Source: CALMEH01 sp031409875 (lineage in GTDB: Bacteria; Acidobacteriota; Blastocatellia; Pyrinomonadales; Pyrinomonadaceae). From it: 64,000 nucleotides of DNA. Within the stretch, counting starts at the first letter, position 1; every line of letters starts with the position of its first letter. The stretch covers positions 1-64,000 of the forward strand of contig JANNYB010000170.1 in assembly GCA_031409875.1 (NCBI GenBank). Direction: 5' to 3'. This document shows positions 8,957 through 17,551 of this stretch, one piece after another. The notes under the pieces are model-generated. The model was not told the DNA's origin. It ran no database searches and saw only the letters and a program-made list of their open reading frames with translations. The translations under genes were made by a program, and so were the position numbers.

Positions 8957-9901
8957 ATGGACAAATTAAAAATTGGACTCGCGCAGTTTGCGCCCGTGTG
9001 GATGAATCGGGAAAAGACGCTCGAAAAGACGATTAAATATGCCGAAGATGCGGCAAATCAAGATTGCGAATTTGTCGTTCTCGGTGGCGAAGCCTGTGTT
9101 GGCGGTTATCCGTATTGGCTCGAATTGACGGAGGGCGCGAGGTTTAATTCAAAGATTCAAAAGGAAATTTTCGCCGAATATTCAAATCAAGCCGTCCAAA
9201 TCGAACGCGGTGATTTGCAAATTGTTTGCGATTTGGCGTGTGAAAAACGCATCGCAATTTACATCGGTATCGTCGAAAAACCTGCGGAACGTGGTGAAAG
9301 TCTTTATGCCGCGCTTGTTTTTATTGACCGAAACGGCGAGATAAAAAGCGTCCAACGCAAGCTCGTGCCGACCTACGAAGAACGCCTCGTTTGGGCAAAT
9401 GGCGACGGCAACGGTTTGCGCGTTCATCAACTAAATGCGTTCACCGTCGGTGGTCTAAACTGTTGGGAAAACTGGAATCCGCTCGCCCGCGCCGCGCTCT
9501 ACGGGCAAGGCGAAGATTTTCACATCTGCGTTTTTCCCGGCGGCATCCACAATGTTGACATCACAAAATTCATTGCCAAAGAATCGCGCTCATTCGTCGC
9601 GTCCGTCTGTTGCGTGATGAAAAAAGAAGATTTTCCGCCCGACACAATCCATCTCGACAAAATCCTCGCCAATTCACCCGAAACATTATCAACCGGCGGA
9701 ACGTGCCTCGCCGCGCCCGACGGCGAATGGCTCATCGAACCTCTCGCAACGGAAGAAAAACTCGTCATCGCCGAAATCAACCACCAAAAAGTCCGCGAAG
9801 AACGCCAAAACCTCGACGTTGCCGGACATTATTCGCGCCCCGACATTTTGCAGTTAAACGTCAATCGGGAACGGCAGAAAATAGTTGTAATTGATGAGTA
9901 A
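8957..9901 (+). CDS. nitrilase-family carbon-nitrogen hydrolase
   Basis: A 314-residue hydrolase of nitriles or amides. The catalytic triad is visible: Glu45 in 'LGGEACVGGYPYW', Lys135 in 'VQRKLVPTYEE' and Cys169 in 'GGLNCWENWNPLAR'. The GYPYW and CWEN contexts fit aliphatic/aryl nitrilases better than amidases. Length is normal for the superfamily (slightly short for fungal-type nitrilases). There is no clear Shine-Dalgarno; the ATG follows a palindromic element by 6 nt. It is the last gene of the plus-strand flavoprotein cluster, and its substrate is not shown by the sequence. Confidence 0.88.
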   Translation: MDKLKIGLAQFAPVWMNREKTLEKTIKYAEDAANQDCEFVVLGGEACVGGYPYWLELTEGARFNSKIQKEIFAEYSNQAVQIERGDLQIVCDLACEKRIAIYIGIVEKPAERGESLYAALVFIDRNGEIKSVQRKLVPTYEERLVWANGDGNGLRVHQLNAFTVGGLNCWENWNPLARAALYGQGEDFHICVFPGGIHNVDITKFIAKESRSFVASVCCVMKKEDFPPDTIHLDKILANSPETLSTGGTCLAAPDGEWLIEPLATEEKLVIAEINHQKVREERQNLDVAGHYSRPDILQLNVNRERQKIVVIDE

Positions 9902-9943
9902 ATATGGCTTAAAACCTCGCTTTCATTGGCGGGAAAAAAGTTG

Positions 9944-9971
9944 TTGCGATATTCGAAGATTGGTGTATAAT
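9944..9971 (+). promoter_or_regulatory. sigma70-type promoter for the GYF/TPR gene
   Basis: TTGCGA (9944-9949) and TATAAT (9966-9971) are separated by 16 bp. The predicted transcript would start near 9978 and have a leader of about 70 nt before the ATG at 10050. Confidence 0.5.
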
Positions 9972-10049
9972 GATTTCCGAAACTTAAGATTATTGACGTG
10001 AGCGATTCAGGATAATATTTAGTTTGTAAGTAAAATTTGCACAAAAATT

Positions 10050-11240
10050 ATGGATGCAATTGAACTCTTTGAACAAGCAGAAGTTGCTTGGGACGCAGAA
10101 AATTATGATGAGGCAATTAAGAAATTTGACCAATGCCTTTGCGCCAACCCTTCGCCGACAGTTGCGATGAAAGCCTTTGTTAATATCGGCGTGATGATTC
10201 ACACAAAATATCGCTTCGGATTTCGGAAGGGCGAAAGTGTTTCTGATGAAGAAGCCCGTTGGGTAATACGCGCCGGAATTTGCGGGCAAAAAGCCGTTGA
10301 GATTTATAATAATCAGATTTCTAACACTCAGTATGCCGGAGAACTTCACGAACTTTTTGTGCAGGCAAAACAAATTCATCAATTTGGCACAACATATTGT
10401 CTTACCAAGCGAGATGCTTACGGGCAACTTGATTTTCGTGATTTAGTTACACTTAGCAAAATAAATTTATCGCCAATCAATTCAATCGCAGATGAAGAGA
10501 ATAGACAACTGGAAAGTATGCGGGGTAAGGATAAAAGCTCTCAGCAAACTTCATCGGAAAAAGAGATTGCTAACTCCAAAGTAAATGCAAACACAGAGCA
10601 AAATATCAGCGAAGATTCGATGTTTTATCTTTACAAAAATAATCAGCAATTTGGACCATATCAAGAATCTGCTGTGATTGATTGGATAAGAAACGGACAG
10701 TGTTCACCAAGCGACCTTGCTATTCGAGGAGATATGACCGACTGGCAGCCTTTGGGAATGATTTTTCCAATGCCTGTAACAACGTCGGGAAACTTGGAAA
10801 AAGAATTTAATTTGTTTGAAGTTTCGGCAGAAGAATTAGAGGTTTTGTTTAGCCAAATACGACAATCTGACAATTACACTGCCCAACATTTGTTAAGACA
10901 GTATGAGCAAAAACTGCAAATTATGGAAAGACAGGTGTTTTCTCTGAAAAATCAATTTCCAAATACCGATGAAGTCGAGTTTATGGAATCTTTTTTTTAT
11001 GTTAAATACTCCGGCTTAAAGATGGAACAAAATAACTGGGCGGAAGCGTTACACTATTTGGACAGAGCAATCAATATTATTGACACACCGAATGTCAGAA
11101 TTGTCAGAGCAAGTGTGTATCTTAAATTAAATCAAAAGGAACAAGCCCTTCAAGACCTACATCACATCATTACTAATCCCGTTGAAGATGAAGGACTTTA
11201 TTATGAAGCTCGGCAAATGAAAGATGCGCTTGAAAATTAA
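10050..11240 (+). CDS. TPR protein with central GYF_2 domain
   Basis: A 396-residue cytoplasmic protein with no signal peptide. Residues 1-45 and about 320-395 look like tetratricopeptide helices. The centre (about 192-245) matches the GYF_2 pattern: 'FYLYKNNQQFGPYQESAV', followed by a D..W..L motif around 'DMTDWQPLG'. GYF_2 domains usually bind proline-rich peptides or occur in membrane-associated bacterial proteins of unknown role. A polar linker (about 145-190) separates the parts. Base composition looks AT-richer than neighbours. A good promoter lies upstream. Function is not known beyond probable protein-protein interaction. Confidence 0.75.
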   Translation: MDAIELFEQAEVAWDAENYDEAIKKFDQCLCANPSPTVAMKAFVNIGVMIHTKYRFGFRKGESVSDEEARWVIRAGICGQKAVEIYNNQISNTQYAGELHELFVQAKQIHQFGTTYCLTKRDAYGQLDFRDLVTLSKINLSPINSIADEENRQLESMRGKDKSSQQTSSEKEIANSKVNANTEQNISEDSMFYLYKNNQQFGPYQESAVIDWIRNGQCSPSDLAIRGDMTDWQPLGMIFPMPVTTSGNLEKEFNLFEVSAEELEVLFSQIRQSDNYTAQHLLRQYEQKLQIMERQVFSLKNQFPNTDEVEFMESFFYVKYSGLKMEQNNWAEALHYLDRAINIIDTPNVRIVRASVYLKLNQKEQALQDLHHIITNPVEDEGLYYEARQMKDALEN

Positions 11241-11400
11241 TCTTTTTAGCAGTTCAAAAGATTTAAGATTAGAATGTCAAAGTTGTCGAAGAAAAGACCT
11301 TTGTCAATAAAATGAGTGAAACTAAACATTTTGTCGGTTGTTTTTGCCGCGTTTGTTACTTTGCTTTTTATTCCGATTTTAAATCTTGAAAGGAGGAAAA

Positions 11401-11628
11401 ATGGTTACAGTTAAGTTAATGTCGAGAAGTTCAGGCAATCCGATTAAGGGCAAAAAAGTTGCTCTTGGAATGGAGCATACGATTGGAACAGGTATGACTT
11501 CCGGCGAGTGGACAGATTCAAACGGTGAAGCGCACTTTGACGTAAAATCCGGACAAGGCAAGGTTTATGTTGACGGCTCGAAAAAGCATCACGGACATTT
11601 GTCCGGTAGAGTAGTCGTCTATGTTTAA
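11401..11628 (+). CDS. small beta-rich protein of unknown function
   Basis: 75 residues starting at the ATG directly after a strong Shine-Dalgarno (AAGGAGG, 11390-11396). A longer in-frame TTG start at 11386 would place the ribosome site inside the gene, so I reject it. Alternating hydrophobic residues, 'GNPIKGKKV' and 'TDSNGEAHFDVKSG' resemble the small Ig/transthyretin-like sandwiches used as carboxypeptidase-regulatory-like domains. There is no signal peptide. The strong ribosome site implies high expression. It converges on the inositol-phosphate synthase gene. I do not recognise a named family. Confidence 0.65.
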   Translation: MVTVKLMSRSSGNPIKGKKVALGMEHTIGTGMTSGEWTDSNGEAHFDVKSGQGKVYVDGSKKHHGHLSGRVVVYV

Positions 11629-11693
11629 AGTGTCGCCGAAAAATTCATCTGAAAGACGTGGCGTTTGCAACCGAAACGATTTCGCTCCAGTCT

Positions 11694-12881
11694 TTAATTT
11701 TTCAACCAATTCAACAAAATCGCTTCCTGTTTGTGCAGAGCGTTTTCGGGTTTTGCGTCTTTTTTGCGCGTCATTGGGAATTTGAAAAATACGCCAATTT
11801 CTTCGAGAACGCCTTTTTCTTGGCGTTGTTTGGCTAAATCCAGACAGCGGGCGATTTCGATGGCGAGCGGCGCGGCTAAAATTGAATCTTTGCAGAGGAA
11901 ATTTACTTTTAACTGCATCGGTTGTCCTAAGAAACCTGTTAAATCAATGTTGTCCCATGCTTCTTTGTTGTCTTTGCGCGGTCGGTAATAACGGATGTCA
12001 ACGAGATGATCTTCGACTGCGTAGCCGAGAATGTCTTCGAGGAGCGAGCTTTTTGTTTTGACTTTTGAGGCGAGAGAATCGGCATTTGAGAGCGCGAGTC
12101 CGTCGCGGTTGCCTAAGATGTTGGTCGAATACCAGCCTTCGACTTTTAAGGCGCGAGTTTTGAATGCCGGCGCGAGAACGCTTTTTATCATCGTTTGTCC
12201 GGTTTTGCCGTCTTTTCCGGCGATTGGAACTTTTTGTTTTTCGGCAAATTCGATGAGCGCGGGAATGTCGGCGGAAACTGACGGCGTGAAATTTCCGTAG
12301 GGAATTTGTTCGCTGATTGCGGCGTAAGCGTAAAGCATTGAGGGCGAAATTTCGTTTGAATTTGCGTCTAAAGCCTTTTCAAAATCGGCGATTGAGTTGA
12401 AAATTTCGTTGCCTTCGTCGGCGAGTTTTTCGGTCGAAGCGAGATTTATGACGACTGCCGAATCACAAGTTTTTTTGAACTCTTGCAAATCTTTTCTAAT
12501 CTTTTCGATTGTTTCACGGTGCGAATTAGTTTTTGCAAGTTTATTTTCACCTTCGATATTTGCTAAAAATTCTTTATTTTCAACAGCAAGCCAAGGTTTG
12601 ATTTGGCGTAATTCTGCTTCGACAGCAACGAATTGTTTATGCGTTAAAACTTCGTGTTCTTCGGCGGCTTTCGCTAAATGTTCGCCGAATAAATCCCAAC
12701 CACCGAAGACGATATTTTCGTAATTCGCTAAATCTTTAACTAAATTTTCGTCCAAATTCGCCAACGGCAAACCTTCCGTGCCGATGAAACCTTTTTTGAG
12801 AAGTTCGATTCCGGCAACGATTGTTGTGCCAACCGCGCCGCCTAATCCGATAATTGCTATGCCAAGTTTTCTGTCGTTCAT
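11694..12881 (-). CDS. ino1: inositol-3-phosphate synthase (myo-inositol-1-phosphate synthase)
   Basis: Converts glucose-6-phosphate to inositol-3-phosphate with NAD+, the first step toward inositol lipids and inositol-derived solutes. The 395-residue product has the NAD-binding GLGGAVGTT (12-20), 'INLASTE' in the middle and the conserved 'AGKDGKTGQTMIKSVLAP' block, which corresponds to the catalytic lysine loop. Length fits the short prokaryotic/archaeal-type enzymes. The gene converges with the small beta protein and is not part of an obvious operon. Confidence 0.93.
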   Translation of the reverse strand: MNDRKLGIAIIGLGGAVGTTIVAGIELLKKGFIGTEGLPLANLDENLVKDLANYENIVFGGWDLFGEHLAKAAEEHEVLTHKQFVAVEAELRQIKPWLAVENKEFLANIEGENKLAKTNSHRETIEKIRKDLQEFKKTCDSAVVINLASTEKLADEGNEIFNSIADFEKALDANSNEISPSMLYAYAAISEQIPYGNFTPSVSADIPALIEFAEKQKVPIAGKDGKTGQTMIKSVLAPAFKTRALKVEGWYSTNILGNRDGLALSNADSLASKVKTKSSLLEDILGYAVEDHLVDIRYYRPRKDNKEAWDNIDLTGFLGQPMQLKVNFLCKDSILAAPLAIEIARCLDLAKQRQEKGVLEEIGVFFKFPMTRKKDAKPENALHKQEAILLNWLKN

Positions 12882-12983
12882 AAAAACTTTAATTTTACAA
12901 CAAAATTGATTTAGCCACGAACAGACACGAAAAAAGCACGAAAAAAAACGAAAAATCGGAAAAATTTTTCGCTAATCTTTAGT

Positions 12984-13012
12984 TTGTTAATTATTTCACG
13001 ATGACTTATATT
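12984..13012 (+). promoter_or_regulatory. sigma70-type promoter giving a near-leaderless DUF3667 transcript
   Basis: TTGTTA (12984-12989) and TATATT (13007-13012) are spaced by exactly 17 bp. The ATG lies 14 nt past the -10 box, so the predicted leader is only about 6-8 nt and contains no Shine-Dalgarno. Confidence 0.55.
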
Positions 13013-13026
13013 GTGAACTTAAAAGT

Positions 13027-13764
13027 ATGACAATTTGTTTGAATTGCGACAACAATTTTGAAGGCGTTTTCTGCAATCTTTGCGGACAAAAAGCCGCCAC
13101 GCATCGCTTTACAATGCACGAATGGTTGCACGAAATTCCGCACAGCATTTTTCACGTTGACAGCGGATTTTTCTTGACGATTAAGACTTTGTTCGTGCGT
13201 CCCGGCGATGCCGTTCGAGAATATCTGCAAGGCAAGCGCAAATTGCTTTTCAGTCCGTTTTTATATGTGCTGATTTTATGCGGAATTTTTGTGATTGCCG
13301 GTTATTTTTTTGTTCCTAAACCGGAAATTAAAAGTCAGCAACTTACTAATTTGAACGAAGCTCTCGCGTATATTGAAGGAAATTATTACAAAATATTAGT
13401 TGTGGCAATGATTATTCCTTTAACAATCGGGTCATATTTTGCATATTTCAAATCGGGTTTTAACTTTGCCGAAAATTTAGTTTTAAACGCATATTTAATC
13501 GGGCAACTTGTGATTGCAGACATAATTTTAATGTTAATTGCAACAACAAGTTTGGATGAAAATTACTTGCTCATTTTCAAATTAATAGAATTTATTTTGA
13601 AATTTCCATATTGGTTTTGGATGTATTGGCAATTTTTTAAGCCAAAGAAATGGTATTGGGGAATTTTGCAATTCATTTTCGTGCAAATAATCAGCGGAAT
13701 TACGCTTTATTTTTTGATGAATGGCGCGGCGTTAATTTTATTGAAATTTAAGGGCGCACATTAG
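13027..13764 (+). CDS. DUF3667 membrane protein with N-terminal zinc ribbon
   Basis: A 245-residue protein. The N-terminus has two CxxC pairs (Cys5, Cys8; Cys16, Cys19, ending in 'CGQKA'), a zinc-ribbon pattern typical of DUF3667. A conserved amphipathic stretch with 'EWLHEIPHSIFHVD' and 'RPGDAVREYLQGKRK' follows. Four or so membrane helices fill the rest (about 78-95, 120-140, 155-175, 220-240). The molecular role of DUF3667 is unknown. The promoter is predicted to give a leader of under 10 nt. The neighbours give no functional hint. Confidence 0.85.
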   Translation: MTICLNCDNNFEGVFCNLCGQKAATHRFTMHEWLHEIPHSIFHVDSGFFLTIKTLFVRPGDAVREYLQGKRKLLFSPFLYVLILCGIFVIAGYFFVPKPEIKSQQLTNLNEALAYIEGNYYKILVVAMIIPLTIGSYFAYFKSGFNFAENLVLNAYLIGQLVIADIILMLIATTSLDENYLLIFKLIEFILKFPYWFWMYWQFFKPKKWYWGILQFIFVQIISGITLYFLMNGAALILLKFKGAH

Positions 13765-13807
13765 AATTAAGTAGTAGTGCAAAATAAAATTATAAATTTG
13801 CGTAATA

Positions 13808-13890
13808 GTTTTGAGTCCCGCCTTTAGGCGGCATTTCGCCGCGCTTCGCTGGCGAAATGAAGAAGCCGACTAAAGTCGGGACTCAGAACA
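13808..13890. repeat. palindromic element, CTTTAG family (copy 2)
   Basis: Arms at 13808-13831 and 13866-13889. The left unit has CGC-CTTTAG-GCG and the right unit (read on the other strand) CGA-CTTTAG-TCG. Pairing within each unit is perfect while pairing between arms is mismatched at those two positions. The centre holds CGCCGCGCTTCGCTGGCG. It lies between the convergent DUF3667 and glycosidase genes. Confidence 0.85.
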
Positions 13891-13923
13891 CGCGCCGACT
13901 ATTTTTAATTTAATTCTGTTCGC

Positions 13924-15387
13924 TTACTTAATTTTAATTATTTCAATAAAAGCCTTTGAACCTTCGCGCAAAGTTCGTTCCTGTGTTTGTAAATTTACTT
14001 CGTAAAGTCCGAATTTTTTCGTGTAACCTTCCGCCCATTCAAAATTATCCATCAGCGTCCAATAATAATAGCCGCGCACATCGTAGCCGTCTTTGATAGC
14101 TTTTGAAATGCTGTAAAGACTTTGTTTAATGTATTTAGCGCGTCTGCTATCGTCTGCATCGGCGATTCCGTTTTCGGTGATAATTATCGGTTTTTTGAGT
14201 TTTGCGGTTTCTTTAATTGCTCGATAAATTCCTTCGGTGTAAATCGTGTAAGGCATATCGGTCATTTCTTCGCCGGAAACGGGCAAACTTTGGGTGGCTT
14301 TTTTAAAGTCGAAATCGAATTGATACGCAAAATGCGAATAATAATTAATGCCGACAAAATCTATCGAATTTGGCGCGTTTGCGTCTTCATAAATCACATC
14401 GGCTTCAAACGGAACGTAAAATTTCATTTTTCCGGTGCGAAAAAATCCTAAAACCGCTTCGTTAAATGAATTATCGGAAAGCCGCGCAATCGTCCAATCG
14501 CCGAGATGCCAACGCCGCGCCGGTTCAAATTGAAAAATGCTCGTTGCAAGTCCGATTGATATGTCAGAACCGTCTGCGGTAGCAGATGGTTGAACTTTGA
14601 TATTTGAATTATTCGATTCGCGGCTTAAACCATCCGCTACCGCAGACGGTTCTGACTTTAATGCTTTATAAATTTCAACGTGAGATTTCAACATATTTTT
14701 CAAAACTTCGGCGGCAAGTTTGGGATTGGATTTTCCGGGTGGAAAAACTGTGTTGAAATAGCCGCTTGTTACGAAAACATTCGGCTCGTTGAGCGTTACC
14801 CAAAGTTTTACGCGGTCTTTATAACGCGCAAAAACGAGTTTTGAAAATTCGACGAAATGTGTGATATTTTCTTCCTTTTCAAACGCGCCAAGTTGTTCAA
14901 ACCAAAGCGGATGCGTGAAATGATGAAGCGTAATCATCGGCTGAATATTATTTGCTAAAAGTTCATTTATTAAATCGTCATAATGTTTCAAAGCGGCTTC
15001 ATTAAACTTTCCTTTTTCGGGTTCTATTTTGTTCCACGCGAGCGAAAAACGATAGGAATTTACGCCCAAATCTTTCATCAATTTTACGTCTTCGCGCCAA
15101 CGATTCCAACCGTCAACCGCGATTTTGGCGTTGCTTGCGTCTTTGATGCGCGACGAATCTTTTTCCCATTCGCCCCAATTTGTGTTTTCGTTATCGCCTT
15201 CAATCTGATGCGCGGCAGTTGCCGTTCCCCAATAAAAATCTTTCGGAAACTTAATGTCGTTCGTATCAATTTTCGTCCAATCCCATTTCGTTTGCGGATA
15301 AGAAAAATGAAAATACAAAATCGCCGCAACGTAAGCAAAAGCAGCGGTTACGAGCAATAGAACAAAGATTTTAAGAATTTTTTTCAT
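13924..15387 (-). CDS. family 1 glycoside hydrolase (beta-glucosidase type) with membrane anchor
   Basis: Hydrolyses beta-glycosides. The 487-residue product has an uncleaved-looking N-terminal membrane segment (4-28), so the enzyme is probably anchored on the outer face of the inner membrane. The GH1 acid/base Glu201 lies in 'TLNEPN' and the nucleophile Glu405 in 'ITENG'; the N-terminal 'FYWGTATAAHQIEG' and C-terminal 'DNFEWAEGY' signatures are intact. Residues 245-275 are encoded by a complete palindromic element inserted in frame between the helix 'HVEIYKALK' and the strand 'ISIGLATSIF'. The catalytic residues are untouched, so activity may be kept. Confidence 0.9.
   Translation of the reverse strand: MKKILKIFVLLLVTAAFAYVAAILYFHFSYPQTKWDWTKIDTNDIKFPKDFYWGTATAAHQIEGDNENTNWGEWEKDSSRIKDASNAKIAVDGWNRWREDVKLMKDLGVNSYRFSLAWNKIEPEKGKFNEAALKHYDDLINELLANNIQPMITLHHFTHPLWFEQLGAFEKEENITHFVEFSKLVFARYKDRVKLWVTLNEPNVFVTSGYFNTVFPPGKSNPKLAAEVLKNMLKSHVEIYKALKSEPSAVADGLSRESNNSNIKVQPSATADGSDISIGLATSIFQFEPARRWHLGDWTIARLSDNSFNEAVLGFFRTGKMKFYVPFEADVIYEDANAPNSIDFVGINYYSHFAYQFDFDFKKATQSLPVSGEEMTDMPYTIYTEGIYRAIKETAKLKKPIIITENGIADADDSRRAKYIKQSLYSISKAIKDGYDVRGYYYWTLMDNFEWAEGYTKKFGLYEVNLQTQERTLREGSKAFIEIIKIK
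14563..14656. repeat. palindromic element, GCGGTAGC family (copy 2), inside the glycosidase gene
   Basis: Two arms (14563-14591 and 14628-14656) form an inverted pair, each unit beginning TCAGAACCGTCTGC. On the coding strand the first unit reads SEPSAVADG and the second QPSATADGSD, with no stop in the used frame. The insert corresponds to residues 245-275 of the glycosidase. Confidence 0.88.
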
Positions 15388-15405
15388 CGGCTGCAGATAT
15401 TGATA

Positions 15406-15693
15406 TTATTTACCGATTGTGCGAGCGTGTCGGACACGCTGCCGCGATTTTTCCAAACCGGCGGCGGCTTGCGATTTTAATTGTTCGATTTTGTTGCGCG
15501 TCTGCGGATTGTCAAACACGCGCCGCATTTCCAGAGCCTCAAATGCCAAATCCAACATTTTCGGCGATTCGGGAGTGATTTCGCCTGTTTCCCAACGCAC
15601 GACCGTAACCCGATTAATGCCTAAAAACTCGGCAAGTTCGGCTTGCGTCAAATCGAGCGCAAAGCGTCTTTGTTTTATCTCTTCTTTTTTCAT
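15406..15693 (-). CDS. XRE-family helix-turn-helix regulator
   Basis: A 95-residue DNA-binding protein. Residues 1-60 form an HTH_XRE/Cro-like domain ('LTQAELAEFLGINRVTVVRWETGE'). A basic, helical tail follows. Size and shape resemble antitoxins and small autoregulators, but no toxin partner lies next to it: the flanking genes are a glycosidase and a 56-residue coiled-coil protein. Target unknown. Confidence 0.8.
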   Translation of the reverse strand: MKKEEIKQRRFALDLTQAELAEFLGINRVTVVRWETGEITPESPKMLDLAFEALEMRRVFDNPQTRNKIEQLKSQAAAGLEKSRQRVRHARTIGK

Positions 15694-15715
15694 TTCGATT
15701 TTTTGCTTTTTTATG

Positions 15716-15757
15716 GTAAAAAGAAAAACAGGAGAAGCAAGTCAGGGCTTGCTCTCC
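15716..15757 (-). terminator. probable terminator downstream of the small coiled-coil gene
   Basis: Arms GGAGAAGCAAG (15731-15741) and CTTGCTCTCC (15748-15757) pair with one bulge. On the minus strand they are followed by a TGTTTTTCTTTTT tract. Confidence 0.5.
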
Positions 15758-15769
15758 CGCCGCTTGAAT

Positions 15770-15940
15770 TTACTTGGTGAGTAAATCCGTGATGTGTTTG
15801 AGTTCAAGTTCAATTTCACTCAAACGCCGAAACAAAATATCGAAATAACTCTCGATTATTTGTTCCGTTAATTCCTGACGTTCCGAAATATCTTTCAGAA
15901 TATCAAGAATTTCATCGAATCGGCTATTGTTATTGTTCAT
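15770..15940 (-). CDS. small coiled-coil protein of unknown function
   Basis: 56 residues from the ATG at 15940, chosen because AGGAGG lies six nt upstream. An in-frame GTG-type start 17 codons earlier has no ribosome site. After an asparagine-rich start (MNNNNSRF) the whole chain is predicted helix with heptad leucines and isoleucines ('ILKDISERQELTEQII', 'RLSEIELELKHITDLL'), so it probably forms a coiled-coil oligomer. It sits between a MATE exporter and an XRE regulator on the same strand. I recognise no family. Confidence 0.6.
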   Translation of the reverse strand: MNNNNSRFDEILDILKDISERQELTEQIIESYFDILFRRLSEIELELKHITDLLTK

Positions 15941-16031
15941 AACAACCTCCTGTTTTTCAAATTGCCGATTATTTTCATAACCGACAACCATAAAGTAATG
16001 CAGTGCTACTTTATTTACAAGTCTGCAAAAT

Positions 16032-16060
16032 AAAAAAGAGGCAACAACAGCCTCTTTTTT
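16032..16060 (-). terminator. intrinsic terminator of the MATE gene
   Basis: A perfect 11-bp stem (AAAAAAGAGGC with GCCTCTTTTTT) with a 7-nt loop. The A and T tracts on the two sides make it usable in both directions; it lies 40 bp past the MATE stop codon. Confidence 0.85.
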
Positions 16061-16099
16061 ATTTTCTCAGATTGGTAGAAAAATCATCCTTCAAACAAA

Positions 16100-17551
16100 T
16101 CAACTCACCGTCGTTTCAATATCAACATTAATTCCTTGCCATTTTCCTTGGCTGAAACGCCATAAACTCAAAACACAGCGCGTAAAATGTCCGATTAAAA
16201 TTGCTGTCCAAATGTGCCAAGTTTCCAAACCGATGGTTTTTTGCAGAATAAAACAGATGCCGAGGGGAACAACGACTTGTGAAATTATCGAAATATAAAG
16301 CGGGCTTTTCGTGTCGCCCGTGCCTTGCAAACCGCCTGTGTAAGTGAGCGCGACCGAAACGAAAATGCCTGAAATACTCAAAATTCTTAAAAGCTGAACG
16401 CCGATTTCGACTGCCGCCGCGTCTTTCATTCCGAAAAATCCGAGTAATTGCGCGGGGAAGAAGAAAAAGAAAAATCCGACAAACGCCGCGCCGATTAAGC
16501 CGAAACGTGCCGCTGTATGAACGGCTTTTGAGGCGCGTTCGGGTTGGTTTGCGCCGAGATTTTGTCCCGCGACTGCCGAAGCCGCGCCCATCAAACCGAC
16601 GGAAGTCCAAGTAATTAAAGAAAAAATTTGTCCGTAAGCAACCGAATAAGCCGCTTGTGCCGCCGCGCTTTGGGCGAGCGAACCGATAAACGCCAACATC
16701 AAAACGCCGCCGATGTTCATTGCAATTCCTTGAAATCCGGCGGGCAAACCGAATTTGAAAAGTTTGCGGATAACGCTCCAATCGGGCGCGTAACCGTAAT
16801 TATTTTTCAACGAAATCACCCAATCGCCGCGCCAGAGTTTCCAAATCGCAAACGCGCCGACCAAACCCGAAGCCAAACAAGTTCCAATCGCTGAACCCTG
16901 CACGCCGAATGCCGGAATCGGACCGAAACCGCTGATTAAGACGATATTAAAAACGATGTTCATAATCGTCATTGCCAAGCCCAAAATCATCGGCGTTTTC
17001 GCGTCGCCCGCCGAACGAAGTGCGCCGCCGAGCATAAAATAAATCATCATTCCGGTGCTGAACAAAAACATTGTCCGCAAATACGGCAAGGCTTGCGCTT
17101 GCACGCCGGCTTCGGCATTGATGAGATTTAAAAGCATCGGCGCAGCAAAATATCCGATTGGCGCGATAATCGCCAGACCGATAAAAATCGCTGTCAGAAA
17201 GCCTTGATAAACCGTGCGATTAACTTTTTCGGTTTCGCCCGCGCCCGCAAAACGCGCCACCATTATGCTCATTCCGATAAAAATCGAAGACACGAAAACC
17301 ACGACAACGAGAAAAATTTGCCAACTCACGCCAATCGCCGCGTTGCCTTTGAAGCCGACGAGATTGCCGACAATTATGTGATCAATCAAACCTTGAAGTC
17401 CGGCGACCGCATTCGTCAAAACCGTCGGCGCGGCAATTTTCCAAACCGCTTTATTTAACGAACCTTCGATAATCGTGCGGTCATATTTGGAAGATTTTTC
17501 AAGCGGCGGATGAACTTCGTTTTTTTCTTTTGCAGTTTTGGGGAAAGCCAT
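16100..17551 (-). CDS. MATE-family multidrug/sodium efflux transporter
   Basis: A 483-residue inner-membrane antiporter with about 12 hydrophobic helices in two homologous halves. Recognisable MATE features are 'KIAAPTVLTNAVAGLQGLIDHIIVG' near residue 38 (quoted span shortened: key residues P41, N45, D55) and the second-half stretch 'KFGLPAGFQGIAMNIGG'. A polar cytoplasmic N-terminus of about 35 residues comes first. Substrate cannot be predicted. The gene ends in a clear terminator and stands alone between a small coiled-coil gene and the DUF5678 gene. Confidence 0.9.
   Translation of the reverse strand: MAFPKTAKEKNEVHPPLEKSSKYDRTIIEGSLNKAVWKIAAPTVLTNAVAGLQGLIDHIIVGNLVGFKGNAAIGVSWQIFLVVVVFVSSIFIGMSIMVARFAGAGETEKVNRTVYQGFLTAIFIGLAIIAPIGYFAAPMLLNLINAEAGVQAQALPYLRTMFLFSTGMMIYFMLGGALRSAGDAKTPMILGLAMTIMNIVFNIVLISGFGPIPAFGVQGSAIGTCLASGLVGAFAIWKLWRGDWVISLKNNYGYAPDWSVIRKLFKFGLPAGFQGIAMNIGGVLMLAFIGSLAQSAAAQAAYSVAYGQIFSLITWTSVGLMGAASAVAGQNLGANQPERASKAVHTAARFGLIGAAFVGFFFFFFPAQLLGFFGMKDAAAVEIGVQLLRILSISGIFVSVALTYTGGLQGTGDTKSPLYISIISQVVVPLGICFILQKTIGLETWHIWTAILIGHFTRCVLSLWRFSQGKWQGINVDIETTVS

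Noticed and set aside
15406..15940. Type II toxin-antitoxin pair (XRE protein plus the 56-residue coiled-coil protein)
   Set aside because: The coiled-coil protein resembles no toxin family, the two genes are separated by a terminator-like hairpin and a gap of about 75 bp, and no overlap or shared ribosome site supports pairing.
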